From Deltaproteobacteria bacterium (GTDB lineage Bacteria; Bdellovibrionota; O2-12-FULL-43-9; JACQJE01): a stretch of 5,283 nucleotides of DNA. Below the pieces are notes generated by a model. That model made no database searches, was not told the DNA's origin, and worked only from the letters and a program-made list of their open reading frames with translations. Shown piece after piece: positions 1 to 5,225 of the stretch. The stretch covers positions 1-5,283 of the forward strand of contig JACQJE010000035.1 in NCBI GenBank assembly GCA_016205125.1. Direction: 5' to 3'. Positions within the stretch are counted from its first letter, which is position 1, and the number at the start of each line of letters is the position of its first letter. A program made the translations under genes and the position numbers.

Positions 1-29
1 ATCCCCCCCATTGTTCTCCAGCGAAAAGC

Positions 30-56
30 AGAGCCCCTGAGCCATTTTGCGGCTCT
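30..56 (+). terminator. Possible weak hairpin/terminator at left edge
   Basis: AGAGCC (30-35) can pair with GGCTCT (51-56). An alternative shorter hairpin pairs GAGCC (39-43) with GGCTC (51-55) around a 7-nt loop. A pyrimidine-rich run (TCTTTCTCC) follows rather than a true T-tract. It could end transcription entering from beyond the left edge, ahead of the promoter at 126-134. The stem is short and the tract poor, so this is only a candidate. Confidence 0.25.
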
Positions 57-105
57 CTTTCTCCACTCTGGCAAAAAAGATGACACTCCTGAAAGCCGCT
101 CCAGA

Positions 106-134
106 TGGATGTTTCTGGCCGTTTATGGTATAAT
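106..134 (+). promoter_or_regulatory. Extended -10 promoter for the exported-protein gene
   Basis: A consensus TATAAT lies at 129-134 and is preceded by TG at 126-127, which makes an extended -10 element (TGGTATAAT). At the ideal 17-bp spacing, the -35 position (106-111, TGGATG) matches TTGACA at only three of six bases; extended -10 promoters tolerate this. Transcription would start near 141 and leave a leader of about 130 nt before the ATG at 270. A TTAATA-GGGA-TATTAA inverted repeat lies directly downstream. Confidence 0.5.
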
Positions 135-150
135 TTAATAGGGATATTAA
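135..150. promoter_or_regulatory. Inverted repeat over the predicted transcription start
   Basis: TTAATA (135-140) and TATTAA (145-150) form a perfect 6-bp inverted repeat separated by GGGA. It abuts the -10 box and covers the expected start point near 141, a usual place for a repressor to bind. It is AT-rich, so chance symmetry is quite possible. Because transcription would start within it, it is more plausibly a DNA operator than an RNA hairpin. Confidence 0.25.
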
Positions 151-161
151 GGAGTTAGTCA

Positions 162-218
162 ATGCGAAAGGAGATTCGGCATAGGAATTGCTTCTCTTTA
201 ATCAGTAGGGTGCAGTGA
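162..218 (+). CDS. Possible 18-codon leader peptide
   Basis: This mini-ORF encodes MRKEIRHRNCFSLISRVQ and ends in TGA. It has a very good Shine-Dalgarno (AAGGAG, 149-154) seven bases before its ATG, better than the one before the gene at 270. Its TGA overlaps the ATG of a second tiny ORF (MKVM, 218-232) as TGATG. The peptide is basic and shows no run of regulatory amino-acid codons of the attenuator type. It could be a translated leader controlling the downstream gene, the relic of a lost reading frame, or chance. No homologue is recognised. Confidence 0.25.
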   Translation: MRKEIRHRNCFSLISRVQ

Positions 219-269
219 TGAAGGTTATGTAGCAATAGGGCAAGAACCGAATTCACAGGGACGGACGAT

Positions 270-863
270 ATGAAACGCTATTTAACGCAATACCAATTTC
301 AATGGGTCCTCTTTCTCGCAGCAGCGCCTTGTTTTTTCTTAAATTCTCCTCTCTACGCCTTTGATCCTCTCTACGCCTTTGATGATCTCTCTGAATGGCG
401 ATATCAGGAATACGACCTCACACCAAAATACCACACTCCAGAAGAAAGGCAGGTCGCGCAAGAAAAGCAGACTCCTCAAGCCAAAGATGCAAACTCACCA
501 GAGGAGTATCGCTATCAAGGACACCCCAGCGATATCTATCTCACCCCTGACATCTTTTCCGATGCCAATGATTTTGTACAACGCTCAAACTCGAGGAATA
601 CCAATCCCCTTTACTTTAGTATGGTTGAAGGGACTACTGCAGATGATGCAAGTATCGGGATGAACTTTCAGCGAATGAGGCTCGAATTAGAAAACCTCCT
701 AGCCTACGATGTGGATGGAAAAGAAAATATCGACGGATTTCGTCAGGAACTCAACACTAACTTCGAGAAAGCGCTCACCGATCAGCTCGGCATCAATTTG
801 ACGAACACAAGCAAACTCAGCGGGAACCAAAACGTCCTGATGGGACTGAAATTCTCCTTCTAA
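270..863 (+). CDS. Exported protein of unknown family with duplicated cleavage region
   Basis: I do not recognise this 197-residue protein. Residues 1-30 look like a Sec signal peptide: a basic start (MKRY), a hydrophobic core around 12-24, then a signal-peptidase-like L-Y-A at 28-30. An exact 18-bp tandem repeat gives PLYAFD twice (27-38), so a second possible site lies at 34-36. Cys21 is not in a lipobox, being preceded by Pro and followed by FFL. The mature part is hydrophilic, with Pro/Gln/Glu-rich stretches (56-80) and a loose repeat of the type RYQ...LTP (44-52 and 81-93). It ends in GLKFSF, with hydrophobic residues at -1, -3, -5 and -7, as in the last strand of outer-membrane barrels. 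The protein seems too short and polar for a full barrel. ATG 270 is the only start in frame after a stop at 219; the ribosome site (AGGGACGGA) is modest. It stands alone on its strand and converges on the DUF1015 gene. Base composition is visibly more AT-rich than the purine genes. Confidence 0.7.
   Translation: MKRYLTQYQFQWVLFLAAAPCFFLNSPLYAFDPLYAFDDLSEWRYQEYDLTPKYHTPEERQVAQEKQTPQAKDANSPEEYRYQGHPSDIYLTPDIFSDANDFVQRSNSRNTNPLYFSMVEGTTADDASIGMNFQRMRLELENLLAYDVDGKENIDGFRQELNTNFEKALTDQLGINLTNTSKLSGNQNVLMGLKFSF
348..383 (+). repeat. Perfect 18-bp tandem duplication (two copies)
   Basis: The unit CCTCTCTACGCCTTTGAT occurs at 348-365 and again at 366-383 with no mismatch. It is in frame and encodes PLYAFD twice. 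It falls at the signal-peptidase cleavage region of the exported protein. Perfect identity suggests a recent duplication by replication slippage. Confidence 0.95.
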
Positions 864-2167
864 TCCTCAGCGTGTTCTCTCAGCACGAGCCCACCGATCA
901 CTTTGGGGTAAAAATAGGTCGATTTTTGAGGCATTGTTTCGCCAGCGCGCGCAAAATCAACGATGTCTGATACCTCTGGCTTTGGAAGGAAAAAGAGCGC
1001 CTGAAGATCTCCTTTTGAAAGCCGCAGCATCGCCATTTTCACGTCGCGAGTGAGACCTTTGACATATTCCACCCCCTCCTCCTTGCGAGCCATCTCTTCA
1101 GAAATGCCAAGGGTCCGCTCAAAAACAAGATGATGCAGCGCAACGACAGACGACCTCTTGTAACAGAGGTCATGCCCTGAACAGAACTCCTCGAGAATCT
1201 GCAAATTTTTGAGTGTTCCTATGTGAAAATTGATGTCCCCGAACAACTTACACCCAAAGATAGGAATCCCATGCTTTGCCTCTTCCAACTGCTCGAAAAA
1301 TTTTCTGGCGTCCGCTGTCGCCGTAATATCAAAGTATTCTGAAAGCTTTTTAAGGCAGCTTTTCTGATTAAACCCTTCTAATCCATACACCGCTCGGTGA
1401 ATGGGAAAAACCTTTAACCCTTCATCTTCCAGGGGACAGAGATACATCATCATAGATTCGTAAGGAGCATCAGTTCGATATCCTTTCTCTTTGCGCATCC
1501 TATCGCGGTATTTGATCGCTGCGCAGTAGCGATGGTGACCATCGACGATGTAGAGCGGCGTCGGTTTCAGATAGCGACAGACCTCTTCGATAGTCTTCTC
1601 GACATTGATCCTCCATAAAAGATGGCGCACCTTGAGGTTATCCATCACATCGATAAAGGGGGGTCGGTGGAGAATCTTTTCGCACAGAGTTCGGACAGCC
1701 AGCGTCGGATCGGGGTATGCGGTAAAAATAGGGCTGAGATTGGCGCGGCAGGCAGAGAGGAGTTGAAAACGATCCTCCGTAGGATCTGGCATGATCGCCT
1801 CATGCGGAAAGATGGAATCCTCAGTCAGTTTAACGGATGCAATCAGCCCATCCCTCTGCCAGCGTTTCCTGTCCCCCAGTGTAAATTCCTGACGATAGTA
1901 GTAAAGACAAGGGGTGACATCTCTGAGAAAGACCTCTTCTCTCAGCCACGTATGAAAATTTTCTGCGGCCCTTGTATAGACATTGTGCTCTTCATCATCT
2001 TCAAGACGCTTTTCCTCTTTGACAACTCTTACAAAATTGTAGGGATGCATCTGGAGAAAATGATCCCGGCCGCGCTCAGAAATAATGTCATAGGGAGGAA
2101 CAACGACGCGGGAGAGATCGTGAATCTTTTTAAAGTTATAGTGAATCCCTCTAAACGGCGCTATCAT
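860..2167 (-). CDS. DUF1015 family protein (SerK/ParB-like fold suspected)
   Basis: This 435-residue protein is full length for the DUF1015 family, soluble, with no signal peptide. Family landmarks in order are APFRG (3-7), VVPPYDII (22-29), FPHEAIMPDPTEDRF (120-134), NLSPIF (143-148), IVDGHHRYCAA (207-217) and a C-terminal MPQKSTYFYPK (412-422). The biochemical role of the family is not settled. The DGHHR motif recalls ParB/sulfiredoxin-fold proteins, some of which are free-serine kinases, but that link is inference. The start is uncertain: an upstream TTG at 2188 would add seven residues, while family members begin close to M-x-x-I-x-PFRG, which favours ATG 2167 or the adjacent GTG 2170. 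An AGAGG sits about 9 bases before the GTG and 12 before the ATG. The gene overlaps the end of the tsaC-like gene by 17 bp, implying translational coupling as the last gene of the purD operon. Its TAG interleaves with the stop of the facing gene. Confidence 0.88.
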   Translation of the reverse strand: MIAPFRGIHYNFKKIHDLSRVVVPPYDIISERGRDHFLQMHPYNFVRVVKEEKRLEDDEEHNVYTRAAENFHTWLREEVFLRDVTPCLYYYRQEFTLGDRKRWQRDGLIASVKLTEDSIFPHEAIMPDPTEDRFQLLSACRANLSPIFTAYPDPTLAVRTLCEKILHRPPFIDVMDNLKVRHLLWRINVEKTIEEVCRYLKPTPLYIVDGHHRYCAAIKYRDRMRKEKGYRTDAPYESMMMYLCPLEDEGLKVFPIHRAVYGLEGFNQKSCLKKLSEYFDITATADARKFFEQLEEAKHGIPIFGCKLFGDINFHIGTLKNLQILEEFCSGHDLCYKRSSVVALHHLVFERTLGISEEMARKEEGVEYVKGLTRDVKMAMLRLSKGDLQALFFLPKPEVSDIVDFARAGETMPQKSTYFYPKVIGGLVLREHAED

Positions 2168-2834
2168 CACCAGAAATAACCTCTGCAATTTGCTTGTGTG
2201 AAATCGCGCCCGCCCGGATGACTGACCAGGCGCCGCTCTCCTCTACCCGGACGACTGTCGATGTCTGACCCCCACCTTCTCCCGTCGGATTGGGAGCAAT
2301 CCAGTCAACCGCCTCTCCAAAATAATCTCTCACTTCCTTCGGTGTGCGGGCGGGGGGGAGACTCGTCGGGTTTGCGCTCGTCGCAGTAATGGGTTGACTC
2401 AGAGGGCTCAACAAACTCTTGAGTTCGGAATGACTGGAAACGCGAAACCCCACCATCCCTGCGTTGCCTGTAATATAGGGAGAAAGGTCGCGTGCGGCTG
2501 GCAAAACCAAAGTAAGCGGCCCCGGCCAAAAAGCTTCTATGAGATGGCGCGCCTTCTCCGGGATGGAGCGAACACAGCGCTCCATGTCTTTGACATCGAG
2601 GAGCAAAATTGAGACGGGGCGCGGCTGCAGCTTCCACCCTTTCAAGCGATAAAGCTTGATGACCGCATTTTCATTAAAGGGATCAACGCCCAAGCCGTAC
2701 ACCGTCTCAGTCGGATAAGCAATAATGCCGCCGCGCGCAATGATATCCGCCACATTCTCTTCTTCTGCTGTTAGAATGGCTTTGGAAGCTTTTTCTTCAA
2801 TTTCCGGTGTCTTGCGCTCGCCCCGATCGGCCAT
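2151..2834 (-). CDS. tsaC: TsaC/YrdC-type threonylcarbamoyl-AMP synthase
   Basis: TsaC/Sua5 enzymes make threonylcarbamoyl-AMP from threonine, bicarbonate and ATP, the first step of t6A37 synthesis on ANN-decoding tRNAs in the cytoplasm. At 227 residues this is the YrdC domain alone, without the Sua5 C-terminal domain, plus a charged N-terminal extension of about 20 residues. Visible signatures are YPTETVYGLG (40-49), WPGPLTLVL (103-111), GMVGFRV (126-132), SAN (153-155), STVV (192-195) and RAGAI (207-211). YPTETVYGLG fits TsaC/Sua5 better than the YciO branch. The usual lysine-x-arginine nucleotide-binding motif reads KGW (65-67), followed by what looks like a one-residue insertion before PRP (71-73), so Arg72 may stand in. 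ATG 2834 has GGGGAG five bases upstream. The gene follows purE after 47 bp with no visible terminator and runs into the DUF1015 gene. Confidence 0.88.
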   Translation of the reverse strand: MADRGERKTPEIEEKASKAILTAEEENVADIIARGGIIAYPTETVYGLGVDPFNENAVIKLYRLKGWKLQPRPVSILLLDVKDMERCVRSIPEKARHLIEAFWPGPLTLVLPAARDLSPYITGNAGMVGFRVSSHSELKSLLSPLSQPITATSANPTSLPPARTPKEVRDYFGEAVDWIAPNPTGEGGGQTSTVVRVEESGAWSVIRAGAISHKQIAEVISGDDSAV

Positions 2835-2881
2835 CTGATCTCCCCGTCTTTTCGCGCCGTCATCTTACCCAAAAATCAAGC

Positions 2882-3382
2882 TCACTTTTTCGGCTTGTAA
2901 CCGAATTGGCCTTCTCTGACTTTCTCTGCCATCGACTTTCGATACACTTCCAATTTCTTCTTCAAGGGGTCAGATGTCAAGGCTAAAAAGCGCACGATAA
3001 AAAGAGCGCCATTTTTTGCGCCCGGCTCCCCAATGGCCATCGCCGCCACTGGAATCCCTCCAGGCATCTGGACAATGGAAAGGAGCGAATCGATCCCTTT
3101 CAAAACTGACGAAGGGACCGGAACCCCAACCACCGGAAGGAGGGTCTTTGCCGCAATGACACCCGGCAGGTGAGCGGCATGCCCAGCCGCGGCAAGGATC
3201 GCCCTGACTCCAGCCTGATGGGCCTCTTCAATCAATGGATCCAGATCGGCCGGCGTGCGGTGAGCAGAGACCGCAAACGCTCTATAGACTAAACCGAAAT
3301 GATCAAAAACTTCAATGGCTGGTTTGAGATAGGGGAGATCATTCTCACTTCCTGCCACTATCAAAACATCCATCTCATTCAT
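2882..3382 (-). CDS. purE: PurE, N5-carboxyaminoimidazole ribonucleotide mutase
   Basis: PurE converts N5-CAIR to CAIR in de novo purine synthesis. The 166-residue length is normal for the single-domain class I enzyme, which acts as an octamer in the cytoplasm. Motifs visible are the phosphate-binding GSENDLP (11-17), SAHRTP (39-44) with the catalytic histidine at 41, AGHAAHLPG (66-74) and GIDSLLSIVQMPGGIPVA (96-113). Two positions differ from the common pattern: Asn14 where GSxSD usually has Ser, and His68 where GAGGAAHLPG usually has Gly. Class I enzymes normally work with PurK, which is not in this window. The start overlaps the purD stop as ATGA (3379-3382), and GGAG lies seven bases upstream inside purD. 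This indicates translational coupling. A second ATG at codon 4 is less likely to be used. Confidence 0.95.
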   Translation of the reverse strand: MNEMDVLIVAGSENDLPYLKPAIEVFDHFGLVYRAFAVSAHRTPADLDPLIEEAHQAGVRAILAAAGHAAHLPGVIAAKTLLPVVGVPVPSSVLKGIDSLLSIVQMPGGIPVAAMAIGEPGAKNGALFIVRFLALTSDPLKKKLEVYRKSMAEKVREGQFGYKPKK

Positions 3383-4650
3383 TGATTCACTCCGATATCT
3401 TTCCGATAATAACAGCCAGGCCAGCGAATCTTCTCCGCCACTCCATAGGCCCGCTCTCGCGCTTCTTCAAGCGTCTCACCCCGCGCAGTTACACCCAACA
3501 CGCGCCCGCCGCCCGTGAGAAACCTCTTTCTCTCAGCGTCCCAAGCTGTCCCCGCATGAAAAATGGAGACCTGATCGGAGGGCTCAATCGTATCAAGCCC
3601 GGAAATCGCCAACCCCTTTTCGTAGATACCCGGATATCCCGCAGAGGCCATCACAACGCAGAGCGCCGCGTCTTTATCCCAATCAGGAGCGCACTCGGAT
3701 AGTTTTCCCGCCGCCAGCGCCGAAAAGAGATCGTAGAGATCGCTGCGCAACCGCATCATAATGGGTTGTGTCTCAGGATCCCCCATGCGAACGTTAAATT
3801 CAAGCACATAGGGCTCTCCCTCGACAATCATCAGCCCCACGTAAAGGATTCCCCTATAGGTGATCCCTTCCTTCCCTAAACCCCTCACCACCCGTTTCAG
3901 AATTCTCTCTTCCACTTTGGATAACAGATCCCGATCGACCCCCGGAACCGGGCTAAAAGCACCCATTCCCCCCGTATTGGGACCCGTATCGCCATCCCCG
4001 ACGCGCTTGTAGTCCCGGGCCATCTGAAGCGGCACAATAGAATCCCCATCGACCAGCGCCAGGTAAGAGAGCTCTTTTCCTCGCAAGCGCTCTTCAATCA
4101 CAATCCCGTCTCCGCGCACTCCAAAATCGCCCTGCGCAAAGAGCGATTCCACTGCCGCACGCCCCTCCTCTCGCGACCCGCAAACCGTGACCCCTTTTCC
4201 CCCTGCCAGTCCGTCCGCCTTAATGACGCACTCCTGCTGAGTCTGCAGATATCGAAGAGCTTTTTTGACATCCGTGAAGGCTTCAAACGGTGCAGTCGGC
4301 ACTTCGTGACGCGCCATGAACCCCTTCGCAAAAATCTTGCTCGACTCCAAACGCGCCGCACTCTGCGTCACACCGACAATCGCCCTTCCCCTCTCAAGAA
4401 AGCGATCAGCCAGGCCCTCCGCCAAAGGAACCTCCGGCCCAACCACTGTGAGATCCACCTGCTCGGCAAATTGAACCAGCCTCTCTATCTGATGACTGGC
4501 GATATCGACAAGCGCGACCTTCTTCGTCATCGCCATCCCTGCATTTCCTGGAGTACAATAGACCTTTTCGACGCGCGGCGACTGCGCCAGCTTCCAGGCA
4601 ATCGCATGTTCGCGCCCCCCGCTTCCGATCACTAAAACTCGCTTGGACAA
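3379..4650 (-). CDS. purD: PurD, phosphoribosylamine-glycine ligase (GAR synthetase)
   Basis: PurD joins phosphoribosylamine and glycine using ATP, the second step of de novo purine synthesis. With the TTG start at 4650 the protein has 423 residues, normal for the family. Domains run from the N-terminal GSGGREH (9-15) and VVGPEVPLAEGL (69-80) to the ATP-grasp core with KADGLAGGKGV (144-154), PNTGGMGAFSP (224-234) and EFNVRMGDPETQ (284-295). The C-terminal domain (about 330-423) ends in YYRKDIG. An in-frame ATG at 4725 would add 25 residues without family counterpart. It lies just upstream of the -35 box of the predicted promoter, so transcripts from that promoter would lack it. TTG 4650 has a strong Shine-Dalgarno (AGGGGGAG, 4665-4658) seven bases away and puts VLVIGSGG at the usual place. 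It is the first gene of the purD-purE-tsaC-DUF1015 operon. Confidence 0.95.
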   Translation of the reverse strand: MSKRVLVIGSGGREHAIAWKLAQSPRVEKVYCTPGNAGMAMTKKVALVDIASHQIERLVQFAEQVDLTVVGPEVPLAEGLADRFLERGRAIVGVTQSAARLESSKIFAKGFMARHEVPTAPFEAFTDVKKALRYLQTQQECVIKADGLAGGKGVTVCGSREEGRAAVESLFAQGDFGVRGDGIVIEERLRGKELSYLALVDGDSIVPLQMARDYKRVGDGDTGPNTGGMGAFSPVPGVDRDLLSKVEERILKRVVRGLGKEGITYRGILYVGLMIVEGEPYVLEFNVRMGDPETQPIMMRLRSDLYDLFSALAAGKLSECAPDWDKDAALCVVMASAGYPGIYEKGLAISGLDTIEPSDQVSIFHAGTAWDAERKRFLTGGGRVLGVTARGETLEEARERAYGVAEKIRWPGCYYRKDIGVNQ

Positions 4651-4665
4651 GGGAAAACTCCCCCT
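4651..4665 (-). promoter_or_regulatory. Ribosome binding site of purD, possibly in a small hairpin
   Basis: AGGGGGAG (4665-4658) lies seven bases before TTG 4650 and decides the purD start. GGGA (4662-4659) can pair with TCCC (4654-4651) around a 4-nt loop, with possible G-U extension into the TTG, so the site may be partly masked in the mRNA. The site is clear; the hairpin is weak and its effect uncertain. Confidence 0.6.
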
Positions 4666-4693
4666 GCGGTAGGATGAAAAAAAGCGAACCGCC

Positions 4694-4722
4694 ACTCTAA
4701 GAGAGATAGCACTCCATGTCAA
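4694..4722 (-). promoter_or_regulatory. Promoter of the purD operon
   Basis: On the minus strand a perfect -35 TTGACA (4722-4717) is followed by a 17-bp spacer and TAGAGT (4699-4694), which matches TATAAT at four of six positions. The start point would be near 4687, giving a leader of about 37 nt before the TTG of purD. That leader is too short for a purine or PRPP riboswitch. Its placement right after the deacylase gene marks purD as the first gene of its own transcript, though read-through from upstream is possible. Confidence 0.65.
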
Positions 4723-4728
4723 CATGGA
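4713..4728. promoter_or_regulatory. Candidate operator: perfect 16-bp inverted repeat over the -35 box
   Basis: TCCATGT (4713-4719) and ACATGGA (4722-4728) are perfect inverted 7-bp arms around a 2-bp centre. The repeat contains the whole TTGACA of the purD promoter (4717-4722), so a dimeric protein bound here would block RNA polymerase. It does not resemble the enterobacterial PurR site or the Bacillus PurBox. No U-tract follows on either strand, so it is not a terminator. Function is inferred from symmetry and position only. Confidence 0.45.
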
Positions 4729-4736
4729 TCAGGGTC

Positions 4737-5225
4737 TTACGCTACCTGCTTGCGGGCAAATTCTTCAACCTTCGGCTTCACCAATTTCTTAAAATCAGCA
4801 AAGCTGATCTTAATCAGGCTCGTATGAGAACCGGGCTGAATCCAGATCTCCTTATCAGCTGCAAGGCTCTTATCCGCGTAAACATCGATCTTCCAGAGAT
4901 TTCCGAAGGGGGGCATGGCTCCCACTTCACACTCCGGAAAAAGGCTCTGAATCTCCCCTTCCGTAGCAAGCCGCAACTCTTTCTCGTCTACGATCTCCGA
5001 AAAGGCATCCAGATCGACCTTGTAAGAAGCAGGAAGAGCAAGCATGTAGAACTTCTTCTTCCCCTTTACAACCACCACCTTGACAACCTCCTGACCTCTG
5101 GCATGCACAGACTGAGCGACTTCCTGTGCCGTGTATGCCTCCCGGTGAGGAACTTCCTGATACTTGATTTTTTTGCTTTCTAAATAGTCAGCAAGCTTCT
5201 GCACGACTCCCATTTGGCAACTCAT
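4737..5225 (-). CDS. YbaK/EbsC-family aminoacyl-tRNA deacylase
   Basis: Proteins of this family hydrolyse mischarged tRNAs in trans (for example Cys-tRNA-Pro or Ala-tRNA-Pro), freely in the cytoplasm. At 162 residues this is a stand-alone single domain. Visible features are RGQEVVKVVVVKGKKKFYML (43-62), where Lys49 matches the conserved functional lysine of the family; LPASYKVD (64-71); GAMPPFG (102-108); and PGSHTSLIKI (131-140). Which tRNA it edits cannot be told, so no symbol is given. ATG 5225 has AGAGG six bases upstream; a second ATG at 5213 (MGVVQK) is also possible and would remove four residues. Its stop lies 14 bp before the -35 box of the purD promoter, with no terminator between, so some read-through into purD is likely. 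Its own promoter is not visible and may lie beyond the right edge. Confidence 0.88.
   Translation of the reverse strand: MSCQMGVVQKLADYLESKKIKYQEVPHREAYTAQEVAQSVHARGQEVVKVVVVKGKKKFYMLALPASYKVDLDAFSEIVDEKELRLATEGEIQSLFPECEVGAMPPFGNLWKIDVYADKSLAADKEIWIQPGSHTSLIKISFADFKKLVKPKVEEFARKQVA

Noticed and set aside
1..86. Minus-strand frames leaving the left edge (GTG at 86, ATG at 45)
   Set aside because: They are too short inside the window, and neither gives a recognisable protein start.
1..138. Open plus-strand frame from the left edge to TAA at 136-138
   Set aside because: It has about 45 codons with no start in view and no recognisable content. It could be the tail of a gene, but the promoter at 126-134 overlaps its end and nothing supports coding.
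270..335. Lipoprotein signal (Cys21) in the exported protein
   Set aside because: Cys21 is preceded by Pro and followed by hydrophobic residues, so it does not form a lipobox; cleavage after L-Y-A is more likely.
1622..2179. 185-codon plus-strand open frame
   Set aside because: It lies antisense inside the DUF1015 gene, whose family motifs are clear. The translation resembles no protein and it has no convincing ribosome site.
3382..3702. Plus-strand frame antisense to the end of purD, and another at 4306-4635
   Set aside because: Both lie within purD, whose conserved motifs run throughout; the translations show no recognisable features.
4651..4687. Purine or PRPP riboswitch ahead of purD
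   Set aside because: The leader from the predicted start point is only about 37 nt, too short for these aptamers, and no matching fold is visible.
4713..4736. Palindrome as a terminator of the deacylase gene
   Set aside because: It can form a 6-bp stem with a 4-nt loop, but no U-tract follows on either strand, so an operator reading is preferred.
4716..5183. 155-codon plus-strand open frame
   Set aside because: It is antisense to the well-supported deacylase gene and runs across the purD promoter; it looks like a shadow of codon bias.
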